Assembly (NCBI GenBank): GCA_963932145.1
Contig: OZ010605.1
Coordinates: forward strand, 30,598,313 to 30,662,312
Length of the DNA: 64,000 bases
Reading direction: 5' to 3'
DNA from: Acanthosepion lycidas
Taxonomy: Eukaryota; Mollusca; Cephalopoda; Sepiida; Sepiidae
Below are positions 10,396 to 22,229 of this stretch, piece after piece. Both the position numbers and the translations under genes were made by a program. The notes under the pieces were generated by a model. That model saw nothing but the letters and a program-made list of their open reading frames with translations. It ran no database searches and was not told the origin of the DNA. Each line of letters starts with the position of its first letter. Position 1 is the first letter of the stretch.

Positions 10396-10493
10396 GTTGG
10401 TGCAAAAATAATGTCGGTTTTTGACGTATTTTTAACGTTAAAAACCGACATTATTTTTGAACCAACCTAATATATATATATATATATATATAT
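10353..10493. repeat. (TA)n interrupted by a MITE
   Basis: TA tracts at 10353-10391 and 10470-10493 are split by the element at 10392-10470. Confidence 0.95.
10392..10470. mobile_element. Mariner MITE, short type
   Basis: 79-bp palindrome TTAGGTTGG..CCAACCTAA inserted at a TA within a TA tract. The centre GACGTATTTTTAACGTT differs from the 9288 copy. Confidence 0.9.
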
Positions 10494-10504
10494 CATTATT
10501 ATCC

Positions 10505-10650
10505 TTCAGGTCCAAAGAAAAGGTGGTTCTGCAAATTAAATCTGGATGCATTGTGACCAGTACTAGTGCCAGGATAAACTGGGTTCTATAGCCTTGGGTA
10601 GCAATCAGTTTAGGAGAAGGTAAACTCTGAATTCAGCAGCAAGGTTAGTG
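10505..10650 (+). repeat. SINE fragment
   Basis: ACTGGGTTCTATAGCCTTGG and the following GGAGAAGG..ACTCTGAATTCA match the reverse complement of the SINE at 22440-22510. The first 90 bp recur at 12350-12441. Confidence 0.75.
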
Positions 10651-10689
10651 AACTTAAGGCAAAGTTGAATGATGTAGCGCATTCATACA

Positions 10690-12081
10690 CAGGTAATCTC
10701 TCCATCGTAATAAATCTTTGATCATTGTGAAACCTGACAAAGGCTCAGTCGTTTTCATCCTGAATTATCAGGATTATGCAAACAAGTTTATGACGATTCT
10801 TAAGGATTCCTCTAAATTTGTTCACTTAGGCTCTATAGATGATTTTGACTCCATATTAACTAATGAGACTAAATTACAAAATCACTTTGTCAAGTGGGTT
10901 AAAAGTGGAATTTTGCCTACTGACATTTCTAATCTGATTAGACTCTCTGGTTTAATTCATCCCTGCCTGTATGTTTTACCCAAAACACATAAGTTTGGAA
11001 TTCCATTGAAACCTATTCTGTCTATAATAGGGACTTCCCAACATAATATGTCTAAGTGGCTTGCCACTGTATTGCAGCCAGTCTTGGAACAGTGTACTGT
11101 ATCAAATATTCTTTTGAATACTCTGATTTCATATGATATTACCTGTCGACTAACAAATCTATGTGTTTCTTTGATAATTCTAGCCTTTTCATCTGCATAC
11201 CTCTTATTGAGACTATTGATATAGGTGTTGACACCTTATATTGTAGTCAGTTGTCCCCTCCTCTTATTTCAGTGGATATTTTTGTTGAACTTATGAAGTT
11301 TGCCACAATATTGGATGTATTCAGTTTCAACAGCATCATGTATAGGCAAATTGATGGAATCTCAATGGGTTCACCTTTAGGACCCAATCTATCTATGTAG
11401 GCTTCCTTGAAGAGAGTGTATTATCTGATCCTAATAAACCTGATGTGTATTATTGTTATGTTGATGACTCTTTTTGTCTCTTCAATAGTGAAAATGTAGC
11501 AGACCTTTTTCTTATGTCCCTTAGCAATATCCATCAAGCTCTTAAATTTACACTTGATATAGATGCCATTTCTGCCCTTCCCTTTCTTGATGTCTTGAAT
11601 GTAATAAAGTCAACCCTGCTTCAGAACAGAGATGTCCTGTGTACCTACATCTTCTTTGTCTTGGTAATATTAGTGACAGATTTTTTAAATGGGTTTCCAG
11701 AGCAGTTCATCAATGTTACTTTGCTGCTAATACATGTGTGGTTTTTTTCTGCTAAACCTATCCTTCCATCCATACACAAAAGCATTCTTCCACCTCACCA
11801 TAATAGATCCTTGATTTATTTATTTAAATGTAGTTACAGTATTGCAATATATAGGAAAAATAACTCAAAGGCTGAATGCTAGGATTGAACAACACATGCC
11901 TACAAAAATATGGAACTCTGCTGATGTTCTGATCAGTACATATGGGTCTTCCATTGGGGAACACCTTATAAATAACTGCAATTGTGCTACTTATTTTAGT
12001 GTGAACTCTTTTTCCATCCTGAGTAGATCCCATATAATTGGCACCTTAAAATATTGGAGGCCATGGGTCTTCCCAACATAA
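10690..12081 (+). pseudogene. Penelope-like element copy 2: RT and GIY-YIG, frameshifted
   Basis: The best PLE coding copy in the window. The frame 10718-11224 contains IVKPDKGSVVFILN, YVLPKTHKFGIPLKPILS and SYDIT, the N-terminal RT blocks. After a frameshift, 11161-11400 has PLIETIDI and GISMGSPLGP. Another shift leads to 11445-11882 with YCYVDDSF (catalytic YVDD) and ALPFLDVL. Then comes IYLFKCSYS and, in 11842-12081, YIGKITQRLNARIEQH: a GIY-YIG nuclease split by a frameshift. At least three shifts exclude activity. Order and motifs follow the usual RT-linker-GIY-YIG plan. Confidence 0.85.
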
Positions 12082-12350
12082 TATGTCTAAGGGGCTTGCC
12101 ACTGTATTGCAGCCAGTCTTGGAACAGTTTACTGTATCAAAGATTCTTTTGAATACTCTGATTTCATATGATATTACCTGTCGACTAACAAATCTATGTG
12201 TTTCTTTGATAATTCTAGCCTTTTCATCTGCATACCTCTTATTGAGACTATTGATATAGGTGTTGACACCTTATATTGTAGTCAGTTGTCCCCTCCTCCT
12301 ATTTCAGTGGATATTTTTGTTGAACTTATGAAGTTTGCTACAATATTGGG
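12064..12350 (+). repeat. Duplicated internal PLE segment
   Basis: Nearly identical to 11031-11318 of the same element, from GGTCTTCCCAACATAATATG through the RT region up to AAGTTTGC(T/C)ACAATATTGG. It is joined directly to the end of the GIY-YIG part. This is a tandem partial copy. Confidence 0.9.
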
Positions 12351-12441
12351 AAAAGGTGGTTCTACATATTAAATCTGGATGCATTGTGACCAGTACTAGT
12401 GCCAGGACAGACTGGGTTCTATAGCCTTGGGTGGCAATCAG
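12350..12441 (+). repeat. SINE fragment, second direct copy
   Basis: About 90 bp almost identical to 10514-10604 (GTGACCAGTACTAGTGCCAG, then GGGTTCTATAGCC). The two copies bracket PLE copy 2. Confidence 0.85.
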
Positions 12442-12810
12442 TATCCATGAAACCTTCACTCTGTACAGAGAAGGATTTTCTCCTTTGCCTCCAGTTGATT
12501 TCCATTTCATTTCTTTTTTTCCTCCCTCATATTCTATTCCTTTTATTGATAATATATACATATTTATTAACCTTGATTCACCTCAGGTGAGTGAGATTCA
12601 AAAGCGGTTAGCTCACTCGTTCTTCATTTTTTCCTTTTAATTATTGTCATGTGTGGTGTTAAAAATACAAATAAAATTTGTCTGTTTATAGCAGTTATTA
12701 AGTTTTATACCACCAATAAAATGTTTATACATCAGTCTGTATTTATAGCTGACACCAGCCAATCATATTACTGTGGGGGGCACCCAGGTGTATGCATATT
12801 CATTACATCA

Positions 12811-12825
12811 TATATATATATATAG

Positions 12826-12860
<35 letters not shown>

Positions 12861-12890
12861 TGTATGTATGTATGTATGCATGTATGTATT
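12811..12890. repeat. (TA)n-(TATG)n microsatellite
   Basis: Short TA tract followed by about 14 TATG units. Confidence 0.95.
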
Positions 12891-12900
12891 ACATACAATA

Positions 12901-13215
12901 GAATTTAAAATTACCTCATAGTTATGATCATTTCACCTTAAAAGTTAAGATTTACTTGTAAGGATTTTCAAACTGATCAAGGTAATAAGATAATTTTTTT
13001 TATTTCATCTTATTACTTTGATCAGTTTGAAAATCCTTACAAGTAAATCTTAACTTGTAAGGTGAAATGATTATAGGTAAAAGGTAATTTTAAATTTCTG
13101 TTCTATGTAATTTATATTCTTGTTGTATGTAATTTATATGCTCTGTTAGAATAAATACATTGAGCTCTCTTTGTGGATCAGTTTTAATACTTTATATTAT
13201 TAGAATTCCCTTATA
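12901..13215. repeat. Hairpin repeat H3 with shared tail
   Basis: Near-perfect palindrome over 12901-13098 with a small T-rich centre. The inner arms GATCAGTTTGAAAATCCTTA and complement are exact. The tail at 13138-13200 (TGCTCTGTTAGAATAAATAC, then TTGAGC) matches the tail of H2. Confidence 0.85.
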
Positions 13216-13229
13216 TACTAATGGATGAT

Positions 13230-14440
13230 TACCTATATATATATATATTTGTAGCAGCTTTATCTCGTATCCAAGAATTTGATTTCTTCTTTACTGATCA
13301 CTTTCTTTATGATGATGGCATTGATGACTAACTTCATCATTAACATACTCCATCAACCATTCCCTGTCACCATTTTTCTTTGCAAGATTTAGTTGAAGTT
13401 TAAAGAAAATCTGAGTAGAAGAAATATGCTGATGACGTGAATTTGTTTAAGGTAGACCTCAAATTGCCAGGAAGTGACCTAGACACTTGATTTCATGACC
13501 TTCGATTGTAGAATGAGACATGCAGAATCCAGTTATAAATCTGCAATGGACTGCTGCTGATTCTATTATTATTTTGAGTTGCACCTTCTGTAGCATTTCT
13601 GTCTTGTATAGCCCACAATCTGTTTGTTCAACTGTTGAAATCTGTTGTAATTGTCATCTCTTTGTTACACTGTTGGGGTCTTTGAGGTTGGTCACACTTA
13701 ATCTGTGCCTTCATCTTTGACCTTGCTGCCAAGGTTGTTCACACCAGGAGTTTAGAACTCCTGATGACATCACTCTTTAAACCATGTAAGCCATTCCAGC
13801 ATGGCAAGATGCAACAATCATATGTATGTACATAGAAATATACTCATATCAATATGCATTTTACACTGCATCCAGGTTCTTATAATATATCACCATTCTT
13901 GGTAAATTTTATATTATCACAGTGTGGGTAAGTAGGTGCAAAGATGGTGGAGAGATGAAGAAAAAGAAAAAGAATATAGAGGATTTTGTCTAGATTGAGA
14001 AAAAAAAAAAAATTATTTCAATAAATATTATTTCAAAAGATTTTGACCCTACTTACATATGTGTAGATGTGGCAATGTCCCCAAAGCCCAGACTGATGAA
14101 TTTCTAACAGATGAAACGTGTCAGAAAGAAACCTTTCCAGTTTGTCATATTTTTCTAAAAAAAAATGTAAATAGTCCATCATTAAATGCAACACATTAAA
14201 AAAAACTCAAAATGCTTTTCTTACAATTTTGAAGATTATATCCACTTCCATACAAAAGAGAAATGCCATGCTTCAATATTATAGAGTAAAATTATTCATG
14301 GTAATGCATAAGTAATTTAGCAAACACGATGTATTAAGTGTTCTTACTATAATAATTCTTAATGATAATAGACATTCTTAATAAAGTGAACTTGCTAAAA
14401 ACATTTTTAAAAAATATAAAACTATTGATGTATTCCTAGA
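13230..14440. other. Spacer, nothing assignable
   Basis: AT-rich with a few less AT-rich blocks (13660-13800). CCATTCCAGCATGGCAAGATG near 13789, read in pieces as GCCATTCCAGCATGG, looks like part of an interspersed repeat, but I cannot name it. No frame with family features. Confidence 0.4.
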
Positions 14441-14444
14441 CTTA

Positions 14445-14550
14445 TCTTAAAAATAAACAACTATGTATTTTAATAATTAAAGATTATAAATGCATAATAA
14501 TATAATGAAAACTATAATATAATAAACTAAGATAAAAGTACAGGTCTAGT
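14445..14550. repeat. Single-copy relative of the 16-18 kb minisatellite
   Basis: ATTAAAGATTATAAATGC, then ATAATATAATGAAAACTATA and TAATAAACTAAG. The same flanks occur at 16220-16275 and 18425-18440, where the middle is expanded. Confidence 0.75.
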
Positions 14551-14754
14551 TTAAAATATCAGTGGTTTCTCTAGGCAAGCCAAAATTAAAGTGCCAAGTG
14601 AGAAACCACAGGAGTTTAAATAGTATCTAATGGCCCAATCTACCCTGGTCAGAAGGGGACACAAGTCTATGCTCCTGCTGCTGCCACTGCTGACAGGAAC
14701 AATCCCTTAAGTTCGGGAGGTGGAGATAACTGGTTATACCAGTTAACAAAAACA

Positions 14755-15092
14755 TTACAATAAATGGATAATAAAATAATCAAGTCTCCTATTTCAGAAG
14801 ATATTTTTGTCAAACTTGTGAAGCTTGCCACACTGTTGAACAATTTCATTTTCAACAGCGTCATGTATAGGCAAATTAATAGAGTTTCAATGGGTTCCCC
14901 TTTAGGACCCATCTTAGCTAACATCTTTGTAGGCTTCCTTGAAGAGTGTGTATTATCTGAGCTTAATAAACCTGGTCTGTATTATTGTTATGTCGATGAC
15001 ACTTTTTATCCCTTCAATAGTGAAAATGAAGCAGATCTTTTTTTTATGTCCCTTAGCAATATCTAACAAGCTCTTAAATTTACACAAGATAA
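14755..15092 (+). pseudogene. Penelope-like element copy 3: RT palm
   Basis: The frame 14764-15066 matches 11270-11560 of copy 2: ISEDIFVKLVKLATLL, SMGSPLGPILANIFVGFLEE and YYCYVDDTF with the catalytic YVDD. It stops after LSNI at TAA and is cut off after LKFTQD. This segment is better preserved than copy 2 because no frameshift falls between SMGSPLG and YVDD. Both ends are truncated. Confidence 0.85.
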
Positions 15093-15136
15093 GAAAATAA
15101 TGATAAGGAGTGCAGCTATTGAATTTATGTGCAGTA

Positions 15137-15142
<6 letters not shown>

Positions 15143-15203
<61 letters not shown>
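15143..15203. repeat. (TA)n microsatellite
   Basis: About 30 TA units just downstream of PLE copy 3. Confidence 0.95.
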
Positions 15204-15207
<4 letters not shown>

Positions 15208-15545
15208 CCCTCTCAGGAGATTTTCTGCCCGGATAAAATCTTTCTCTATTCTAATAAGGCATCTACTTTATGTTCATTAATGTGATTTTGGTCATTCATA
15301 TCATCAGATTATTTCAAGGTACACTTCATTATAAGAGAATGCGAATGCAAGAAAGCAAGTCTTGATGCAGTCTGCATGCCAGAGGTGTATCGACTATGAT
15401 TGTGACTCAATTGCATATTTGGGATAAAATTTGTTTTGGACTGACTATAAGGTGTAAAGACAACATGGAGTTGGAATTTCAAAACAAAAATCACCAGATA
15501 TTGTAATAGTAAATATTGTACACCTGTCAGAATGACTGATGGCTG

Positions 15546-16045
15546 TTGACATTATTTACACTATTAACATTGTTTGGCCTATTGTCCTCATCTTTATTGC
15601 CATATTCACAACGACTGTTGCATGCTACTTTAGGTTATATACTTGGAATTTCAAACAGAACCCTTTATTTCATTCACCAGAATAGATTGTTCTCATTCCA
15701 CATGCTATGCCTTTTCTGGATATCTCACCCTCAGTTATTTCCCTTTAGAAACTCAACTCTCCAAGTTTTTGATCATCTCTGCTGTTGCCAGATATTGAAC
15801 TTGCACCTTTTTGGATCAAGTCACTGGATTATTTCAACCAATGCTTTTATACATTTGAGCCATGTGTCCTTGGGGTTCATTTCAAAATTCCAGTGTATAT
15901 CACCTGAAGAATGCCAGGGCATACAATGGCTGAAACATTGTTAATATCATAATAAAGATGAGGACCATAGTCCGATCAATATAAATAGTGTAAACAGTAA
16001 CAATATCTCATCTCAGAAATATAAACAGATACTGTCAACATTGTA
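15546..16045. repeat. Inverted SINE-like dimer, copy B
   Basis: Left arm in minus orientation, with a short right arm from about 15885 in plus orientation. The right arm has CTGAAGA (15904-15910), GCC..GGC and GAAA (15932-15935), then AATAAAGATGAGGACCATAG and a terminal part ending near 16045. The left arm's own core is decayed. The centre (15800-15870) corresponds to the tRNA-like head region of the other copies. Confidence 0.65.
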
Positions 16046-16244
16046 GTTCATAGCTGTAAGATCGAGATATTAGCTTGTGCTGAAATTATTATATAAAAAG
16101 CAATCTTGGAAAAAGAAAAGTTCTACACAGGACTGAGTAGAATTTTAAAAAATATAGAAAACTGTGGATTAATGGGGATTTTAATGCTACCACAATACAT
16201 ACCAAGACATAGCTTTGAAAAAATAAACGATGCATTTTAATAAC

Positions 16245-16455
16245 TAAAGGTTATAAATGCATAATAATATAATGAAAGCTATAATAATATAATATAATAT
16301 GATATAATGCAATATGATGAAAGCTATAATATGATAAAATAATATAGTATAATATTACAAAATCTATAATATGATAATACAACGAAAGCTATAATATGAT
16401 AGTATAATCTAATATAATATGACGAAGGCTATAATATGATAATATAACGAAAGCT
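16245..16455. repeat. AT-rich minisatellite, left part
   Basis: Imperfect tandem units of about 25 bp, GAAAGCTATAATATGATAAT plus TATAAC, with many indels. It continues at 17950-18440 on the other side of the LINE. Confidence 0.85.
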
Positions 16456-17948
16456 TTAACAGACCTGGAATTCTGAAAACCAAATAAAAGCCACACTGGC
16501 CAAATTGAAATTAAAAAGGCAGCTGGACCAGACGGAATTGTAACAGAAATGCTGATAGCCTTAGATGACTTTGGCATAGACAAGATCATCAAAATAACAA
16601 TTGATATCTATAACAGTGGGGATATACCGGAAGACCTCAGCAGGTCTATCTTCATAGCTATGTCTAAGCAACTACGTGTAAATGAATGCAAATGCCACCA
16701 AACAATAAGCTTAATGAGCCACATGACAAAACTCATCATTCATATTCTGTTGAATAGAGCATGCAGCAGAATCAGGCCAGAGATAGGACAAGGTTCATTG
16801 AAGATACCAGAACAATGATTGTGGTATTCATGCTCAGAATGTTATCAGAAAGAGTGATACAGATGCAGAAGGACTATGCAAAGGCCTTCAACAAAGTATG
16901 CCACAAGGATCTAATGGAACTGCTCTGCAAACTTGATATATTTGGGAGGGATATCAGAATAATCAACAACCTATACTCACAGCAAACAGCATGCATTTGA
17001 ATAAGGAACGAGTTCAGTGAATATACAAAAATAGAAATGAGCTTAAGGCAAGGTTGCATCTTCTCACCCGATGTGTTCAGCGAGACAATTCTGAGAGAAT
17101 TGGAAACCCTATCAGGATTTGGCATTGGCAGTCACAACCTTAACAACATAAGATACACAGATGACACATTAGTGATAGCAGACATGGAAGAGAAATTACA
17201 AAATCTCCTACAGAAGGTAGTGACGGAGAGTGAGAAGAAAGGACTAAGCATAAAGTACAAGAAGACAGAATGCATGGTCATCAATAAGAGGAAGAGCCTG
17301 AAATGCAATTTTCAGGTTGGGAACATTAGAATCAAGCAGACATGGAAGTTTAAATATCTGGGAAGCATATTGACAGAGGACGGTAAGTGTGACACTGAAA
17401 TCCGTAGATGTATTTGGATGGCCAAGGACGCATTCCAAAAGCTGGGTAGAGTATTGCGAGACAGAAGGATTTCTTTGGTAATGTAGAAAAGAATGCTGAG
17501 CTGTGATGTGACATCTGTCCTTATTTACGGCAGTGAATTTTTTGACAATTTCCTCAAAGATGAAGAAGAGACTCAAGGCAACAGAGACGTGGTTCTACTG
17601 AAGGATGCTAAAGATATCATGGACTGAGCGTGTCAGCAATGATGAAGTCTTAGAGAGGATGCAAACAAGGAGAAGGCTTATACTTAATATCAGGAAGAGG
17701 CAGCGGAAGTTTCTGGGATGCATAATGAGGAAGGAGGGCCTGAAGAATCTGATACTCACGGGTCGAATAGCGGGAAATAGAGACAAGGGAAAGCAGTGTA
17801 TGACATACCTGGTGAGCTAGAGCAGGTGAATGACACTGGAGGAGGAAGCAGAGGGAAAGAACTTGCTGAGAGCTGCAAGGGATAGAGGAAGGTAGAGACC
17901 CATGATTGCATACATCCTGAAAGGACATGACACATCAAAAGAAAGAAA
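16456..17948 (+). pseudogene. RTE-like LINE (LINE-B), RT domain and C-terminus
   Basis: Non-LTR retrotransposon RT, 5'-truncated. The blocks in order are AAGPDGIVTEML (16513), EDLSRSIFIAM, YAKAFNKVCHKDLMELL (16880), MSLRQGCIFSPDVFS (17037), RYTDDTLVIAD (YTDD at 17154-17165 where YADD is usual), WKFKYLGSIL (17343), CDTEIRRCIWMAKDAFQKLG, then the RMLxxxWTxxVSNxxVLxRM and RKRQxxFLGxIMRKEGL type C-terminus to about 17930. Frame changes near 16790, 17000 and 17485 and several stops kill it. The block set is that of RTE-clade endonuclease/RT proteins common in molluscs. It lies inside the minisatellite. Confidence 0.85.
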
Positions 17949-17949
17949 A

Positions 17950-18440
17950 GAATATATGATGAAAGCTATAATATGATAATATAACAAAAGCTATAATATG
18001 ATTATATAATATAACAAAAGTTATAATATGGTAATATATATTATAATGAAAGCTATAATATGATAATATGTTATAACAAAATCTATAATATAATAATATA
18101 ACGAAAGTTATATGATAATATAACGAAAACTATCATATGATAATATAATATAATGAAAGCTATAATATGATTATATAATATAATAAAGTGAAGCTATAAT
18201 ATGATGAAATATAATATAACAAAAGCTATATGATAATATAATATAATATAAGGGAAGCTATTATATGATGATATATAATATAATATAATGAAAGCTATAA
18301 TAAGATAATATAATATACTGAAAGCTATATGATAATTTCATATAATATAATGTAAGCTATAATATGATAATATAATGTAATATAATGAATGCTATAATAT
18401 GATGATATAATATAAGGAAAGCTATAATATAATAAACCAA
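17950..18440. repeat. AT-rich minisatellite, right part
   Basis: Continuation of the 25-bp array (GAAAGCTATAATATGATAAT with TATAAC or TATAATATAAT spacers). It ends in TAATAAACCAAG, the flank found at 14530. Confidence 0.85.
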
Positions 18441-18699
18441 GAAATACATGACAATAAATGGACAATTAAAAATAATGAAGACTTCGCTTTTATAAAGCAT
18501 TTTTAAATGCCACTGCTACTTTGAAGTTAAGACATCACCCTTTTGAAACATATGACTGAAACAACAATGGAAAACTCTTGCTAAACTTTTGTTACTCAAA
18601 AACATACTCCATCCTTAAAACATGTTTCAATTATCCCATGAGAGACTACATCACATGGCATAGCCCAGATAATGTAACAAAAAAGATGGGAAACTTCAA

Positions 18700-20000
18700 C
18701 ATTTCAGACACTTGATTTAGGTAGTTTATGACCGATGTTAGAGTATACAACACCTATATGGAATCAGATCACAGATTACTTGTAAGTAAACTGAAAATAC
18801 CGTTCAACAAAATAGCTCTCTTCTCCCAACATAAATGAAGAAAAACGAGGTATAACATTCTAGTCCACAAAAATGAAATGATAAATTTAGAATTCAGTAA
18901 TAAACTAAAGTCCAAATGGATGCCAGTAAAGAACAGAGAAATCAAATAATGCTATTATATCATTAGCAGAAGCACATGAGACCATTCCAAGAGTACCTAG
19001 AAGGAAAAAAGATTCACTCATGTGGCAACAATACTGAGTTGAAAAAAATTGATACAAAAAAGAAACGAACAGAAGAGGAAAGGAAATGGAAAGGAAAACA
19101 CCAAACAGTTAACAAATGAAATAAAAAAAATCTTGTAAATTATTTGAGAAATCAGCATCTCTGGAAAATTGGAAAAGAAACTAATGAAGCCAAGCAGGAT
19201 AGACAATGTGTTATAATATGAAAGCAAATGAAGAATCACAATAGTATCTTACAATCAAAAACCCCCACAGAAAAAAAAAAATGTCCTAGTCTCAAAAAAC
19301 ACTTTGAGCTGCTTTTCAACCCTGACTAAACTGAATTCAAAATACCTGCAGAAATAAAACATATACCAATATTCATCCAATCATTACAAAGTCTGTCTCC
19401 AAGCATAAACAATAATGAACCAACCGATGAGGAAATTAATAAAGCTATTAAAAACCTAAGGAATAATAAAGCATCATTGGTGCTGAACTTTTGGAAATAG
19501 CTTTCTTTCTTCCTGAATTCAATAAGAAGTTTCTCTATTTTATGCATGAGGTCTGGAGTCAGAAATGCATCCCTGAAAAGTGAGGTTTATCATGCATTAA
19601 TGCAAACAGAAAGGTAACCCTAACAGATAGAGCGGTATCTCAATTGGCTCCATCATGGTGAAAGTATTAAGGAATATTATATTAGCTAAGATTTCATTGT
19701 TTCATGAAAGTCAACTTCTCATGACCCAGTTCGGTTTTCGTCCTGGTAAGAGATAGCATAGATGTCATCAGTCAACTCCAAGAAACTGTTTATCTTTCTA
19801 ATAGGAAACTTTATACCTTTTTTTTCCGACCTCACAGCAACTTATGAATATTTCAATTGAGACTTCTTCTCATTCATTAGAAATCACCTCCCAAATTCTG
19901 AATCCAATGCATCGATTTTATAGAGGAACTCAATAAGTCTACAGAATCTTATGGAAACATTTCAGGTGTCATCAGGCATACAAAAATGACGAAATGAAAG
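18700..20000 (+). pseudogene. LINE-D, endonuclease end and early RT (degenerate)
   Basis: Read with frameshifts, the plus strand contains ESDHRLLVSKLKI (about 18755-18800), the SDH motif that ends AP-type endonucleases of LINEs. Then come TDEEINKAIKNLRNNKAS (about 19420-19475), EVWSQKCIPEKW (about 19550-19582) and QFGFRPGKR (about 19728), RT blocks 0-2. The remaining part is heavily mutated and the catalytic box is not visible. The clade is unresolved. It runs into the tandem arrays at 20030. Confidence 0.6.
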
Positions 20001-20029
20001 TTCCAGTCTAATTAATATTTTCCTAGACT

Positions 20030-20480
20030 CTCTGTATTTGCAAACACTGATGGGATGAGATGGGTAGATGTAGTTTCACCCAACACTGCAAATTCCCACA
20101 AAACCAAAACATCAACCTGAAAACATGAGTCATGTTCTTAAAAAGCCTTGTCAGATTGTGTCTTTTATATTGCGACTTTTTTATTTGCAAATATTGATGG
20201 GATAAGATTGCTAGATGTAGTTTCACCCAACATTGTAAATTAGTACAAAACCAAAACATCAACGTGAAAACTCGAGTCATGTTCTTAAAAGCCTTGTCAG
20301 ATTGTGACTTTCATAATGTGACTTTTTTATTTTCAAAAACTGATTGGATGAGATGGGTAGATATACTTTCACCCAGCACTGCAAATTCCTACAAAAACAA
20401 AACATCAAAATGAAAACTCAAGTCATGTTCTTAAAAAGCCTTGTCAGATAGTGACTTTTATATTGAGACTTTTTGAATGA
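20030..20480 (+). repeat. 146-147 bp tandem array within LINE-D
   Basis: Three units, aligned on TTTCACCCA at 20074, 20221 and 20367, each with CAAAACATCAA and AAGCCTTGTCAGAT. The unit corresponds to a single-copy part of LINE-D at 40965-41050 and 52505-52600. Confidence 0.85.
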
Positions 20481-20594
20481 GAGTCTTGGCAAAAATCATT
20501 TTTCTTTGAATATTGTAGACTGGCAATACAGATTTTCAAACAAAGAACAGCACTAAATAATAGAAACCACATCATTTGAGGAATACCAAAAGCA

Positions 20595-20945
20595 GTAACA
20601 ACTAAAAGGCATAGAATAAGTAACTTGAAGAGAAAATAATGACATTATCAAGATATCAATGTTTTGCACTACTTCAAATAAAGAACTGTACCAAATAACA
20701 GAAACCACATCACTTGAGGACTACCAACAGCAGCAACAATTAAAATGGATAGCAGATGTAACTCAAAGAGAAAATAATGACATAATCAAGATATCAATGT
20801 TTTGCACTACTTCAAATAAAGAACTGTACCAAATAACAGAAACCACATCACTTGAGGACTACCAACAGCAGCAACAATTAAAATGAATAGCAAATGTAAC
20901 TTGAAGGGAAAATAATGTCATAATCAAGATATTAATGTTCTGCAC
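20595..20945 (+). repeat. 138-bp in-frame tandem array, LINE-D C-terminus
   Basis: About 2.5 units of 138 bp (ATGTTTTGCACTAC at 20659 and 20797). Each unit codes for KELYQITETTSLEDYQQQQQ and LKWIA(D/H)V. A period of 46 codons keeps the frame open across units. A longer array lies at 52965-53480. Confidence 0.9.
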
Positions 20946-20949
20946 TACT

Positions 20950-21110
20950 TCTTTTTTTTTTTCACAAAAAGCAAGGCTCATGAATCACTCAAGGTAGAGA
21001 GTTAATGAATGATGTTGACTAGAAGATAAAAATTTTGCAGTTTAAGAGTTTATGTAGGAAAGATAACAGTTAATCCTAGATGTTAAGACTGCAGTGATTG
21101 GGAAAGTATC
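20950..21110 (+). repeat. Unnamed interspersed repeat U2
   Basis: AATCACTCAAGGTAGAGAGTTA, read in parts, and TATGTAGGAAAGATAACAG resemble 37395-37500 (CCACTCGAGGTAGAGGGTTA, TATGCAGGAAAGATAATGG). No coding sign. Confidence 0.55.
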
Positions 21111-21624
21111 CCCTTGGATGTCTGTTCCATGAAGTAGTGGTTTTGGGGAAAAAACTGTCCAAATTTAACTTCTTTCTTATTAATGGAATCCAAAGGAAAT
21201 GGGGATTGTTCATTCAAGTGTATGTCGCTTGGTAAGACTGAAGATCTCTGTGGGTACTACCCAGTATCATTTGAAATTTGTTCGTACTTGTTTATTTTTC
21301 CAGTGTCTTGGCTGCATTTGTCCTGTACATTTGTTCCTGTGTAGAAATCTTTTTCATGCCCCTGCTTTTTGTCATCAAGTGTTCAGTGCCTTTAGTGGTG
21401 CTGCTGATATTCCCATTCCCTCCTTGATGGCAGATACCCAATCAATAAAAAGAATATTCCTCAATATTAAATGGTAAAAGTCAGTTCTTTCCCGATTAAA
21501 TCAACCAGAGTGAGGTCAGAGGAAAGATTACCTGCTAGCCTCTGGTCATCTAGACTACCTTGCTTTGGCTAGCTAAGAGGAAGATGATTCTAAATCCCAA
21601 ATATTTAACCAGAAAGGAAGATTT

Positions 21625-21935
21625 TTTTTCATTTATCCCTAAACAAAGCAATAAAGCCACTAAGACACAAGGGAGTACTGAGTTTGAAAGAATAAGAAAA
21701 AGAAAGCATTATTAAGGAGCAACAACAATAAAAGAAAAGGAATCAAGAAGACAGTAGATAACGATTGATATCACAATTAAATTTTTGAAGATCAAAGTTG
21801 GCTAGAAAGCAAGAAGCCAGTATAGAGTTCTACAGGTGAGAAGTGTGTGAAAAGAAATAGTTAGCAGAGAACTTCCAGTTATATCTAGCCAATTCAATTT
21901 GTAAAACGATGAGATGTTTTTACCAATCTATTAAT
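21625..21935 (-). mobile_element. LINE-A 3' part, first nested copy
   Basis: Minus-strand 3' terminus at 21640 (AAAGCAATAAAGCCACTAAG), continuing through AAATTTTTGAAGATCAAAG to the C-terminal coding tail. It is truncated where the next copy begins. Confidence 0.75.
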
Positions 21936-21944
21936 TTTTTACCA

Positions 21945-22100
21945 TTTCACCCCAAGCAAGGCAATAAAGCCACTAAGACACAAGGGAGTTCTGAGAGTGA
22001 ACAAATAAAAAAAAGAAAACATTATTAAGGAGCAGGAACAATAAAAGAAAAGGAATCAAGAAGACAGTAGATAATGATTGATATTGCATTTAAATTTTTT
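21945..22100 (-). mobile_element. LINE-A 3' end, second nested copy
   Basis: Starts with the terminal block CACCCCAAGCAAGG and is truncated after about 150 bp at GCATTTAAATTTTT. Confidence 0.8.
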
Positions 22101-22217
22101 AATTATTTCACTCCAGGCAAGGCAGTAAAGCCACTAAGACACAAGAGGTTAGAGAGTTAAAGAATCAGGAAAAAAGATATTTTTTAAGGAGCAGGAACAA
22201 TAAAAGAAAAGGAATCA

Positions 22218-22229
22218 AGAAGACAGTAA
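22218..22229. repeat. SINE target-site duplication, left
   Basis: AGAAGACAGTAA, identical to 22669-22680. Confidence 0.85.

Noticed and set aside
17244-17576. 110-codon minus-strand open frame
   Set aside because: Antisense shadow of the RTE-like RT.
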